Positions 1 to 9,720 of a stretch of 64,000 bases of DNA are shown here, in pieces (positions within the stretch are counted from its first letter, which is position 1; every line of letters starts with the position of its first letter). Under the pieces are notes generated by a model that did not search any database, was not told the DNA's origin, and saw only the letters and a program-made list of their open reading frames with translations. Made by a program: the position numbers and the translations under genes. Origin of the DNA: Bufo bufo (Eukaryota; Chordata; Amphibia; Anura; Bufonidae); contig NC_053393.1 of assembly GCF_905171765.1 (NCBI RefSeq), forward strand, positions 189,623,921 to 189,687,920, given 5' to 3'.

Positions 1-710
1 GCCAAAGTGGCCACACCCAAAGGTAAGACACACCCAGTGACATCACACACACACTGGGAAGGAAGTTAACCCTTCCAATGCCACAGAAGGGAAACACACA
101 TACATAAGGGAAAGTGCACACAATAACATACAACACAGTGCACACAACACACACACCTAACAAAAGGTTGCTAGGTGTGACCGCATGCCAGGGCAGCAAG
201 CTGCCTAGCAACGCTCAGGCTGCTCTGCTGCTAAACCCCAACACTGGTTGCCCGCGGCAACCACAAGTGAGGCCACAGACAAGCGGCCCTCACCCGTGGT
301 TGAAGACCCATGCAAAACCGCCGGCAACTGCATGCGGTAAGAAGTCACGGTCATGGGCCTGGCCGTGACAGTTTCTTTCCTATTCTCTCCCTCACAGCAT
401 CAGTATCCTCTCCCTACACTACTAATAGCAGAGTGGCATGCAGCGCTTTGTGACTCCAGCTTATATAGAGACTGGGTCCCATGCTGCACTGGCCAATCAC
501 AGCCATGCCATTAGTAGGCATGGCTGTGATGGCTTCTAAGGGCACAGAGTTAAACGCTTGTTGATTGGCTGCTCTGCAGCCTTTCAAAAAGCGCTGATAA
601 ATCGCTGAACACCGAACCCGAACTTTTACTGAAATGTTCGGGTCCGGGGTCCAAAAATCCTAAAGTTCGGTACGAACCTGAAATTTACAGTTCGGGTTCG
701 CTCAACCCTA
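1..710. mobile_element. Right end of a third copy of the large hAT element
   Basis: The last 260 bases match, by eye, the right end of the complete hAT element at 44892-55366. Both have the same CCAATCACAGCC block, the same GTTGATTGGCTGC block and the same CCCGAAC/GTTCGGG-rich terminus, ending in CTCAACCCTA. This copy runs off the left edge of the window, so neither its transposase nor its left end is seen. Bases 711-718 (CTTGACTT) are the expected 8-bp target duplication. Bases 1-450 are noncoding and hold nothing else I recognise. Confidence 0.75.
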
Positions 711-1120
711 CTTGACTTATAAAATCAGTAATCCAGTCCTCTACAATGTCGATATCTTAATTGGTAGAAAACTTCTGGTCTACCTTGCAGAGATGTGATA
801 CATAGATAAAAAAGTTGGGACACTAAACAAATTGTAAATAAAAACTGAATGCAATGATGTGGAGATGGCAAATGTCAATATTTTATTTGTAATAGAACGT
901 AGATGACAGATCAAACGTTTAATCCGTGTAAATGTATCATTTTAAAGGAAAAATACGTTGATTCCAATTTTCACGGTGTCTACAAATCCCCAAAAAGTTG
1001 TTACAAGTAGCAATAAGAGGCTGGAAAAAGTAAATTTGAGCATAGCGAAGAGCTGGAAGACCAATTAACACTAATTAGGTCAATTGGCAACATGATTGGG
1101 TATAAAAAGAACTTCTCAGA

Positions 1121-2167
1121 GTGGCAGTGTCTCTCAGAAGCCAAGATGGTAGAGGATCACCAATTCCCACAATGTTGCGCAGAAAGATAGTGGAGCAATA
1201 TCAGAAAGGTGTTACCCAGCGAAAAATTGCAAAGACTTTGCATCTATCATCATCAACTGTGCATAACATCATCCGAAGATTCAGAGAATCTGGAACAATC
1301 TCTGTGCGTAAGGGTCAAGGCCGTAAAACCATACTGGATGCCCGTGATCTCCGGGCCCTTAAACGACACTGCACCACAAACAGGAATGCTACTGTAAAGG
1401 AAATCACAGAATGGGCTCAGGAATACTTCCAGAAACCATTGTCAGTGAACACAATCCACCGTGCCATCCGCCGTTGCCAGCTGAAACTCTACAGTGCAAA
1501 GAAGAAGCCATTTCTAAGCAAGATCCACAAGCTCAGGCGTTTTCACTGGGCCAGGGATCATTTAAAATGGAGTGTGGCAAAATGGAAGACTGTTCTGTGG
1601 TCAGACGAGTCACGATTCAAAGTTCTTTTTGGAAATCTGGGACGCCATGTCATCCGGACCAAAGAGGACAAGGACAACCCAAGTTGTTATCAATGCTCAG
1701 TTCAGAAGCCTGCATCTCTGATGGTATGGGGTTGCATGAGTGCGTGTAGCATGGGCAGCTTGCATGTCTGGAAAGGCACCATCAATGCAGAAAAATATAT
1801 TCAGGTTCTAGAACAACATATGCTCCCATCCAGACGTCATCTCTTTCAGGGAAGACCCTGCATTTTTCAACAAGATAATGCCAGATCACATTCTGCATCA
1901 ATCACAACATCATGGTTGCGTAGGAGAAGGATCCGGGTACTGAAATGGCCAGTCTGCAGTCCAGATCTTTCACCTATAGAGAACATTTGGCGCATCATAA
2001 AGAGGAAGGTGCAACAAAGAAGGCCCAAGACGATTAAATAGTTAGAGGCTTGTATTAGACAAGAATGGGAGAGCATTCCTATTTCTAAACTTGAGAAACT
2101 GGTCTCCTCGGTCCCCAGACGTCTGTTGAGTGTTGTAAGAAGAAGGGGAGATGCCACACAGTGGTGA
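1121..2167 (+). pseudogene. Tc1-family DDE transposase, one premature stop
   Basis: This encodes a cut-and-paste transposase that would bind the terminal repeats and insert the element at TA sites. An open frame of 306 codons ends at a TAG (2039-2041); the same frame then continues 41 more codons to a TGA at 2165-2167, giving the usual Tc1 length of about 348 residues. Residues about 20-65 form the helix-turn-helix DNA-binding region (QRKIAKTLHLSSSTVHNIIR). The catalytic triad is visible: D in WSDESRF, D in QQDNARSH, and E in SPIENIW, with 34 residues between the second D and the E as expected for Tc1. The stop follows Lys and looks like a CAG-to-TAG change. The first ATG in frame sits next to the usual start for these proteins. 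It is otherwise almost undamaged, so the copy is young but probably inactive without readthrough. Confidence 0.88.
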
Positions 2168-2244
2168 AAATGGCCTTGTCCCAACTTTTTTGGGATTTGT
2201 TGACACCATGAAATTCTGATTCAACATATTTTTCCCTTAAAATG

Positions 2245-2528
2245 GTACATTTTCTCAGTTTAAACTTTTGTTCCGTGATTTATGTTCTATTCTGAATAAA
2301 ATATTAGAAGTTGGCACCTCCACATCATTGCATTCAGTTTTTATTCACGATTTGTATAGTGTCCCAACTTTTTTGGAATCCGGTTTGTACATTTTCTCAG
2401 TTTAAACTTTTGTTCCGTGATTTATGTTCTATTCTGAATAAAATATTAGAAGTTGGCACCTCCACATCATTGCATTCCGTTTTTATTCACGATTTGTATA
2501 GTGTCCCAACTTTTTTGGAATCCGGTTT
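2245..2528. repeat. Tandem duplication of the Tc1 right end
   Basis: Two nearly identical 142-bp copies follow each other (2245-2386, 2387-2528). Each contains GTTCCGTGATTTATG and ends at GGAATCCGGTTT. The element therefore has two right terminal repeats in series. Confidence 0.85.
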
Positions 2529-2531
2529 GTA

Positions 2532-3050
2532 GAATTTTGATGAATAAGAATTGAATGAATCAAAAATGAAGCACTGCTGCATAAATTATGTGGTTCAGTT
2601 TAATGGCAGTTCTTTGTAATTACAGCACACATGGTGCCTTCCAAACAGACTCCAAAATCCTCTCTGCTGGATTACAGTGCAGGTTCTCCCCTGTGCCTGT
2701 GAGTCCTTTCCTGGTGAAGTCTGCTCCGGGCTGTGTGACACAACTCCCCGTGTGTAGCCAAGCCTCGCAGCTAAAGCCTTATTCTGCATCATGACTTGCA
2801 CTAGATGAACCATGCTGCGCACTGGAGGCATCCGCCAAGGACCCCGCCCGTAGCCAGGGACCGTGACAGAGTCATGACCGAGGGGAAGGGGAACTAACCC
2901 CGGCATCAGAGTTCTTCACTGGCTTCTGGGCTCTGACGAGCTGGGGGCGGCGGGGGCGTGCCAATGTCCTTAGCCCAGAGTGTGTGCAGCGCCAATCGTG
3001 TATGGGTGGGTCAACCGGCAGTACACATGCCTCCTCACAGACAAAAGGAG
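2532..3050. other. Unassigned intergenic stretch
   Basis: No coding region is supportable here. The DNA becomes GC-rich around 2820-3010 with several CCCCG and GGGGCGG runs, then passes into the 97-bp tandem repeats. I recognise no family. Confidence 0.4.
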
Positions 3051-3054
3051 GACA

Positions 3055-3310
3055 ACAGTTTTTGCCCAGGTCTGGTGGGGGGTCCATTCCTGAGAACACA
3101 TTCCTTCTGCAAACCTAGAACCTGCTGCGGTCAGAGGTGTCTTCGTTTAGTTTTGTTGTTGCCCAGGTCTGGTGGGGGTTCCATTCCTGGGAAGACATTC
3201 CTGCTGCAAACTTAGAACCTGCTGCAATCAGAGGTGTCTTCGTTTAGTTTTGTTGTTGCCCAGGTCTGGTGGGATGTCCATTCCTGGGAAAACTTTCCTG
3301 CTGCCAATTT
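3055..3310. repeat. 97-bp minisatellite, about 2.5 copies
   Basis: The block CCCAGGTCTGGTGGG recurs at 3065, 3162 and 3259, so the period is 97 bp. Each unit also carries ATTCCTGGGAA-like and CCTGCTGCAAAC-like blocks. A diverged piece of the same unit reappears at about 6590. Confidence 0.8.
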
Positions 3311-3960
3311 AGAAGCTGCTGCTGCTGCCTGTCCTGCTGAGTTGGGCCGAGACATGTGTAGGCCTTATACTCGACCATTACCAAAAGCCTGCTGTTGCTG
3401 CTGCCTGTCATGATTATGCTGAGTTATCTATGGGCCTTTTACCACAACATTAACTGCTGCTGCCTGTCCTGCTGAGTTTGGCCAAGACATGTATAGGCCT
3501 TATACTCAACCGTTAACAAAATCATACTGTTGTTGCTGCTGCTGCATGTCATGATCATGCTGAGTTATCTATGGGCCTTTTACTACACCATTACCTGCTG
3601 CTGTCTGTCTTGCTGAGTTGGGCCGAGACATGTGTAGGCCTTAGACTCGACTGTTACCAAAAGGCTGCTGTTGCTGCTGCTGCCTGTCATAATCATGCTG
3701 AATTATCTATGGGCCTTTTACCACAACATTACCTGCTGCTGCCTGTCCTGCTGAGTTGGGCGAAGACATGTGTAGGCTTTATACTCGACCGTTAACAAAA
3801 TCCTGCTGTTGCTGCTGCTGCTGTATGTCGTGATCATGCTGATTTATGTTTTATGCCTTATATTACACAATTACCTTTACCTGGTGCTGCTGCTGTTGCC
3901 TGTAATGAATCAGCGTAGTTAGTCGCATCTATGTTTAGACCTTATACTACAGCGTTAACA
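3310..3960. repeat. About 138-bp minisatellite rich in CTGCTG
   Basis: The block GCTGAGTTGGGCCGAGACAT recurs near 3335, 3471, 3612 and 3750 with slight changes, giving a period of 136-141 bp. Units are rich in GCTGCTG and alternate TGTAGGCCTTATACTC-like and CTATGGGCCTTTTAC-like blocks. Copies decay to the right; faint remnants continue to about 4110 and at about 5100-5220 and 6640-6890. Confidence 0.78.
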
Positions 3961-4275
3961 TTTACCTACTTGGCTCTGTAATGATCCTGCGTAGTTGAAT
4001 CTAGAAATTTGTAGTCCTTAATACTATAGAGTTACCATTTAAATGATGTCTGACATGATACTGCTTGGTTAGGCCCATCGATGTGTAGGCCTTAAACTGT
4101 ATTGTTACTACACTGCCTTTCCCTCCCAAAAAAAAATTGTCACCTAGATGCAACTTATCAAATAGGTATGACCCTCCAATTGGATAATTACTGCATGGGC
4201 GATTATTTTTCATCTGGCAAAAAGCTATTTTACCCCGACTGGTTCAATAAGTTACTTCTCATTTCTTTAACAACC
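3960..4275. other. Decayed minisatellite edge and unassigned AT-rich DNA
   Basis: Weak copies of the 138-bp unit are recognisable to about 4110 (TGTGTAGGCCTTAAACTG). The remainder up to the start of the decayed Tc1 copy shows no recognisable gene. Confidence 0.4.
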
Positions 4276-5030
4276 ATGTCGAAAGACACATCTAATGTTC
4301 ATGGAAAAGATGTTAGTCTTTTTGAGAAGGGTCAAATCATTGGCATGCATCAAGGCGAGAAAACATCTAATGAGATTTCAGAATCTACTAAATTTGGGTG
4401 AAGAACTAGTCAACGCATTATTAAGAACTGGAAGGATAGTGCACTGTGGACCCATCAAATTCGATCACTTAAAAGTTTGGTGAAATGATATTGAATAAAA
4501 ACAACAGTAGAACTCAAGGCTATGTGTAATAGTGAAAGTAAGAGCATTTCCACACGCACAATGCAAAGAAAACTCAAGGGATTGGGACTGATCAGCTGTG
4601 TAGCCATAAGAAAACCAATAATTAGTGAGGCAACACAGAAAAAAAAGGCTTCAGTTTGCTAGGGAGGACTCTGGAGCAATGGAAGAAGGTCATGTGGTCT
4701 GATGAGTCCAGATTTACCCTGCTCCAGAGTGATGGGTGCATCAGGGTAAGAAGAGAGGCAGATGAAGTGATGCACCCATCATGCCTAGTGCCTACTGTAC
4801 AAGCCTGTTGGGGCAAAGCTATGATCTGGGGTTGCTGCAGTTGGTCAGGTCTAGGTTCAGCAACTGTATGTGCTCCAAGAATGAGGTCTGCTGACTTCCT
4901 GAACTTAATTAACAGATTATTCCATCAATGGATTTTTTTTCTTCCTTGATGGCACAGGCATATTCCAAAATGACAATGCCAGGATTCATCGTGCTCAACT
5001 TGTGAAAGAGTGGTTCAGGGAGCATGAGAC
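4276..5030 (+). pseudogene. Decayed Tc1-family transposase
   Basis: Fragments in different frames resemble a Tc1 transposase. The N-terminal part from 4276 begins MSKDTSNVHGKDVSLFEKGQ and soon hits a stop. After a gap, 4656-4949 encodes WKKVMWSDESRF (first catalytic D) and AKMIWGCC-like sequence, and about 4955-5030 in another frame encodes [18 protein letters not shown] (second catalytic D). The segment with the catalytic E is not found. Several frameshifts and stops and no clear terminal repeats indicate an old dead copy of a Tc1 lineage different from the one at 1121. It lies within the spread-out 138-bp minisatellite. Confidence 0.72.
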
Positions 5031-6580
5031 ATAATTTTCACACATGGATTGCCCATTTTATTTTATTTTTTGGTTGGCCTTTTTTTTTGGGACAGGCAAT
5101 GCATTTACCTGCTACTGTCTGCCGTTATTCTGCAAAGTTATAAGTCTGCATTCTAGTACAGTCCGTGTTAACAAATACCTGTTGATGTTGTCTGTCCTGA
5201 TCGTGTGGAGACAACCAACATGGAGCACTTATTCTCCATAGGACTTTGTCAAGTATAGAATATTTGAATTCTCTTAAACTGGTGTGCATGTTTCATATTT
5301 GCGCATGTGCTCTGTTCATTTTATTTTATTTTTTAATATAATCGTGTGGTTATCTGCTTCAATCACAAAATATAAATGTTTAAATTTAATATATTTTATA
5401 GTTTATTATTTTGCTGAAATTGGTTTTGGGGAGGCCCAGTTGTGCTTCTCACTGTAGCAAGGTGGGGACTGCATGTGGCCTTCCCTTGTCAAAAGGTCTT
5501 GTGCATTTAACATTGTACACCTGATTGATGAACCTAATAAAAGTTTATTATTTTCTTATTTTCTTTTTTGTTTACATACAGACTTAGGTTCGAACATGGT
5601 GTTGTATGTCGCCCTGGAAAGGATACCTGAATTCCGTGTTGACCTCTCTACATGGTTGGGTGTGACTAGCGTTATACTCATCTGTGTTGTAATCCAGTTT
5701 TGTGAATGGAGCCTTATTGCGACATGTATATATCGATATAAATATTTATATTTATATGCTAATTATTGACAATATGTAATGATAATTTGCACATACTAAT
5801 TTTATATAAACACAGCTTTAAACTTAGCAGTATAAACTGTGGACTATATAATGTTCTTGAAGCCATGTCACCATTTTGAGAGTGATTATACTCATTGCAT
5901 CACATATTTATGTCTGTAAGGCGGAAGCTATGCTCCGGCATGCACAGTTAACAAAACGGGACGCTATCTCGGATCCATGCTGCTTAGTTCTTTGCCCAAG
6001 CGTTACATTTTTTATTATTGTAACAGCTTTTTTTTGTTATGACACTTTTGTTTTCAAAGATTGTTAAAAATTCTCACTCTGATGAATTAAGCTAATGTTA
6101 CTATTACACATAGTGATAGTGAAGTTATTATTCTGTTCACTGTATGGATACTAGTACCAAATGTTCTTATATTTTAAAATTATATTTTATTTATAGAAAA
6201 TTTTATAAGCATGTTAATTTTGGGTGATGCACGTAATAATATTTTTCTGTGAAAAATCACATTTGGTATTAAACATTGAACTTGGCTCTATTCACTTTTG
6301 TCACTACTTGAGAAATGTCCCATTGTGTTGACCAAAAAGTTACTTACTGTTTAATAAACACAAAATTTCTGTTTGAACTTACGGGGTATTTAGTTTATGT
6401 TATCTTATATATTGGACTATTCTATATTGGCCTTTACAATCTTAAACAAATAAATTAGATTAAAAAATTTCATGTGAAAAATATTTTCATTTTTATCTGT
6501 GGAAGAACACTCCTGATGTAACCGAAGAACAATCATGCAGCTGTTGGGGTAGTATAATTTTTTTAAATAGTTATTTACCC
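5031..6580. other. AT-rich DNA without recognisable gene
   Basis: This contains a short diverged piece of the 138-bp repeat (about 5100-5220). Otherwise it is AT-rich sequence with T-runs and several AATAAA-like words (for example near 5538 and 6353). A polypyrimidine tract followed by CAG near 5565-5580 could be a splice acceptor, but the downstream frame matches nothing I know. Confidence 0.4.
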
Positions 6581-6584
6581 TGTC

Positions 6585-6890
6585 TGCCGGGGGCACATTC
6601 CTAGGAACACTTTCCTGCTGCAAACTAATAACATGCTGCTGTCTGTTCCTGCTGAGTTAGGCCGAGCTATGTGTAGGCCTTAAACTACAACATTAAATAA
6701 CCATCTGCCCGCTGCTATTGTCCTGATGCTTCGTAGTTATGTGTAAGCAATATACTCCACCATTACCAATGACTGCTGCTATTATCCTGATCCTTCAGAG
6801 TTATGTGTAGACCTACTCCACCATTTCTATGTATCTGTGGCTGCTGTATGTCATAATAATGATGAGTTTGGGCTGGACTAAATGGTCCTT
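6585..6890. repeat. Displaced remnant of the 97/138-bp minisatellites
   Basis: The block GGCACATTCCTAGGAACACT followed by CCTGCTGCAAACTA, then GCTGAGTTAGGCCGAGCTAT, reproduces the junction between the two minisatellites seen near 3280-3350. It lies 3.3 kb away, so the intervening DNA probably inserted into, or separated, a once continuous repeat block. Confidence 0.65.
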
Positions 6891-7024
6891 ACTGTAACCC
6901 TATTGGTTAAAATAAAACAGAAACCATAAAATTATAAAAAGAAAACCAATAAGTTATATGTTAACTAGAAAACCTTTATATTAACATTTAACATTATCAA
7001 AAATCATTATATTTACAATTAAAA

Positions 7025-7188
7025 CTATGGCAAAGCTTTAAGTTGGTCATGGAGGTTGGTCACGGCCTTATTGTGCTTCTCCTCCAGCTTCATCACTTTA
7101 TGTGAAAACTGGAGTTTCAGCTCCCTCCACTTCCGCAGCTGGTGCTCCCGTAGCTTCTTTAGATCTTCATAGTGCTCCCGCTGCAGCT
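7025..7188 (-). CDS. Possible last exon of an unidentified coiled-coil protein
   Basis: Read on the minus strand, a splice-acceptor-like CTTACAG is followed by an open frame of 54 codons ending in TAG. The peptide begins LQREHYEDLKKLREHQLRKW and ends LHDQLKALP. It is strongly charged and heptad-like, as in a coiled coil or the C-terminal tail of a Myb/SANT-type Harbinger accessory protein. AT-rich sequence follows as in a 3' UTR. I do not recognise the protein. A DNA-transposon accessory gene is as likely as a host gene. The upstream exons were not found; GCAACGATGAAG followed by GTACAA near 7365-7380 (minus strand) is a weak candidate. Confidence 0.3.
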
Positions 7189-7194
7189 GTAAGA

Positions 7195-7495
7195 TTTTTA
7201 TTTTTATTATTTTCTTAGTACTGTGTAATTATAATAATAATTTTTGATCAGAAATAGTTCATTAGCATCTAGTGTTATTTAGTAGTTAAGTTAATGATTT
7301 TTATGTAGATTAATTAATTAGTGTATAGTGTTGCTGTTTTATATTACTGGAGTGTTTGTTGTACCTTCATCGTTGCCCTTTTTTTTTTTTAATAACATTT
7401 CTACCATTTTATAGATAAAGATTAATATTGCTGTGTGCACTTTAGTAGCCCAAAGGGGAGAATCATGGTTGGTCGGTATGTCTCATTGAGAATGT
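7195..7495. other. AT-rich unassigned stretch
   Basis: Low-complexity A/T sequence with a T11-12 run at about 7380. No gene or repeat family is recognised, apart from lying upstream (minus strand) of the possible coiled-coil exon. Confidence 0.35.
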
Positions 7496-8060
7496 ATTAA
7501 CAAAAAAAGACAGTGGAGATAATATATCCAAAATCGTATCAATTTTTATTATATATTAAAATATGTAGAAAAAGGCAAGATGGAAAAAAGTATACAGAGA
7601 AGTGAAGGGCATATAATCTACTGGACTGTCATGTATCCCCACAAGGCTGATAAGCACTCGCCGGGTACCAGGTCAGCTGCTGTGTCTCACAAACTCCCAT
7701 ATATGTACCACAGATGGTATATAATATAGACACCCCAATGGGGGAATATGTAGCGTGATACAGTCATATACGGAAATTCCCAGGGTGTTAGTGAGATCCA
7801 CAGCCTGCGTCCTTGGCAACCATAGACAACAATTGTATCCACAGCCTAGTCTATAGCACAACACAATGATGGTAAATATACGGCCTGAACAATAAACATA
7901 GGCCTAATATGGATGTGATATATAACAGTGAATATAGCGGTGTCTTAATAGACACACCTTACACAGGGCGTACCTGAAGACATGACAGAGCCCAACAAGA
8001 TACAGTGACCCTAAGCGCAAGACCTCGACGCGTGTTTCACCTCAGCGGCTTCCTCCTGAC
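7495..8060 (-). mobile_element. Penelope-like element terminal region (minus strand)
   Basis: On the minus strand the sequence runs from a hammerhead-like block (8060-8027: hairpin GCCGCTGAGGT, then GAAACACGCGTC) through about 450 bases of unique sequence to an AATAAAAATTG and T-rich end near 7500. The same order (hammerhead-like block, AATAAA, T-rich tail) is seen at the right edge of the window beside a GIY-YIG nuclease reading frame. I infer a Penelope-like terminal region; no coding part is attached here. Confidence 0.5.
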
Positions 8061-8086
8061 AAAGCCGCTGAGGTGAAACGCGCGTC
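8027..8086. repeat. Inverted pair of hammerhead-like motifs (hairpin)
   Basis: The block GACGCGTGTTTCACCTCAGC (8027-8046) continuing into GGCTT is answered by AAGCCGCTGAGGTGAAACGC continuing into GCGTC (8062-8086). The two arms match inverted with a single visible mismatch around a spacer of about 10 bases. Each arm carries the GAAAC plus CGCG signature of the hammerhead-like blocks, so two element ends of the same type meet here head to head. Confidence 0.8.
8056..8086 (+). ncRNA. Hammerhead-ribozyme-like motif, degenerate core
   Basis: Reading CTGACAA, a short stem (GCC/GGT) closing GCTGA, then GAA, self-complementary ACGCGCGT, then C. The arrangement fits a minimal hammerhead: CUGANGA, stem II, GAA, palindromic stem III, and cleavage after C. 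The conserved G8 is A here, so this copy is probably inactive. The assignment is based on pattern only. Confidence 0.4.
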
Positions 8087-8127
8087 ACCCATGATGCTAA
8101 GGAATCTCCTCCCCATCTCCGCCTGCC

Positions 8128-8760
8128 TGTCACGCCCATGTGTGGGAGGGAGACACCACACCGGACGAAGAAAAAGAGGGAACAAGGAACAAGGCCTGAA
8201 AGCAAGGGAAGAAAGAAGGACACCTCCTGACTGGCTATCAGTATTAACAGACCCCAAAGGTACGTGAGTTCATACGCAGGGGTGCCTAGAGTCCTAACTC
8301 ACCCTATAAGACCCTGGCGATAGTGACAGGACTGAGAATACCTGTTCCTCCAGAAAGGAAGGATGACCAGGAGTCTACCTCAGGCCTACAGTAAAGGGCA
8401 GGGGAAAAACAACACACAGATAAACCAAAACAAAATGCAAAAGGGAAAGGAAACACTTAACTTTCCAGTAGCTATGGCAGCAACAGGAACTCAGCCGAGA
8501 ACCAAACACCAGCAGACCACAGATACCACTGAAGCTATAAACTGCCCAGCATTGTGGGAGAAGCAACTATAAATTAGGAAAGTTAAATGACCACAATAAC
8601 AACACCTGGAGGCTAGAGGTGTGGCCAGTATCAGAAACAACACAGACGTATATTGATCCACAAGGAAACCTGTCAGATCAAAGCACCTGTTGCCAGTCTC
8701 ACAGATCTTCTGTCACCCACTGTTGCGGGGATGTCTGTATGTCTCAGTACGTCCGTGACA
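8128..8760. mobile_element. Probable solo LTR of a Gypsy-type element
   Basis: A 633-bp block begins TGTCACGCCC and ends GTCCGTGACA, the same TGTCA...TGACA ends as the Gypsy LTRs later in the window. Flanking pentamers are CTGCC (8123-8127) and CTGTC (8761-8765), a 4-of-5 match that may be a decayed target duplication. There is no internal sequence, so a solo LTR left by recombination is the simplest reading. Confidence 0.55.
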
Positions 8761-9185
8761 CTGTCATTGGCCCCTCCCCCCTGATACCGGATGTTTTCAT
8801 CCGTGCACAGGGAGAAGCAGCAACGGCAGTGCGCGGACAGGAGCGGCGCTGGGAGTGAGGAGCGGGATACGTATATTCCATGTGGGGGGGCTTATGAGAG
8901 GAATTTTATACTCTCTGAGAATTGGCCAAACACAAACCACTGCACATGGCGGTTTATATCCGGTCGACTCCTGGCATTGTCTGCAGGCACAGCCTACCAG
9001 AATTCACACTGGAGCTGTGAAAATAGCCTTTGCCTCTTTATTCCAGAAATCAGTGGGGGACCTAGAGTTTGGGCAGCAACTGACCATTTTGTGATCACTT
9101 ACTGTAGTGAAAAATGATATAAATATCCTATAACTATCTTCATAATTCCAAATAATACTTTTGCTGATTGCTGTACCTATATCTT

Positions 9186-9224
9186 CTGATGAGTCTGGGG
9201 TAAATACAATGGACGAAACGCGTT
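9186..9224 (+). ncRNA. Hammerhead-ribozyme motif with consensus core
   Basis: The segment begins CTGATGA (9186-9192), which matches CUGANGA exactly. It is followed by a stem-loop whose arms are GTCT and GGAC (9193-9196 and 9211-9214), then GAA (9215-9217), palindromic ACGCGT (9218-9223) and T. These are the core elements of a hammerhead with a very short self-complementary stem III, the form reported in Penelope-like elements. Stem I partners were not established. Activity is not shown. Confidence 0.5.
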
Positions 9225-9720
9225 ACACCAACTGAGATTTTCCCACCTAATAAGATTTATACATCATTCCTTTAGGTAGGGGCGTCCAGGGCCTTTTATA
9301 CGGGGAAAGGTTCTGGACGGAGCTCACTTGTCAGGTGATGGTTCCATATTAGGAGGTCATCTAGGGTGTAATAGACCTGAAAGGCCTTTTCTAGCGCAAG
9401 AATTGCATGTTCAAATCCCACTGCAAGTCTGCATCGATCCTTCTTCCTACAGTTTGAGGACCTCATTCCATTTCTTCACACAGATAAACTGTAATTTTTA
9501 TTACCAAATATACCTGTGTCACTATCAAGTTGTTGCTGGGTGATGTAGACACCTCATATGAGAATATATGTGTTATGCACTGTGTTGTGCAGTGTTGTAT
9601 GTGGTACGGTTTGTTTGGTGTGCACACTGTTTTTTAGATTTATATCTGACTTTGATTATTAAATTATGCACGCATCACCAGCATTTTTTTCTTTTTTGGA
9701 ACTTGGTACCAAAATACACT

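Larger units (their letters stand above)
801..2529 (+). mobile_element. Tc1/mariner transposon with nearly intact transposase
   Basis: The terminal inverted repeats share AAAAAAGTTGGGACACT (left, about 809-825) and its complement at the right end, and flanking TA dinucleotides lie at 799-800 and 2530-2531. The left end appears to have lost a few bases relative to the right. The terminal repeat is long and continues through a block reading AATGCAATGATGTGGAG. The right end is duplicated in tandem (2245-2386 and 2387-2528), which lengthens this copy. The transposase gene occupies the centre. Confidence 0.88.
8087..9720 (+). mobile_element. Penelope-like noncoding terminal region (plus strand)
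   Basis: The interval between the hammerhead-like motifs at 8056 and 9186, and the 3' flank to about 9720, lacks coding sequence. It resembles the layout of Penelope-like terminal repeats, in which hammerheads recur about one terminal-repeat length apart. A solo LTR (8128-8760) interrupts it. The downstream part has a TTATTAAATTATGC block and a T-rich tract. The family is inferred from the ribozyme-like motifs alone. Confidence 0.4.

Noticed and set aside
4698..4720. CTGATGAG resembling a hammerhead core
   Set aside because: It is the codons for Ser-Asp-Glu-Ser of the Tc1 catalytic motif, with no GAAA-plus-stem structure in register; the same coincidence occurs at 55458, where a GAAA-like word follows by chance.
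5565..5760. Possible exon after a polypyrimidine-CAG acceptor
   Set aside because: The downstream open frame matches nothing and has no donor site of quality; the tract is common in AT-rich DNA.
9380..9440. tRNA-derived SINE promoter (GTTCAAATCCC resembling a B box)
   Set aside because: No convincing A box or cloverleaf could be drawn upstream; a single B-box-like word is weak evidence.
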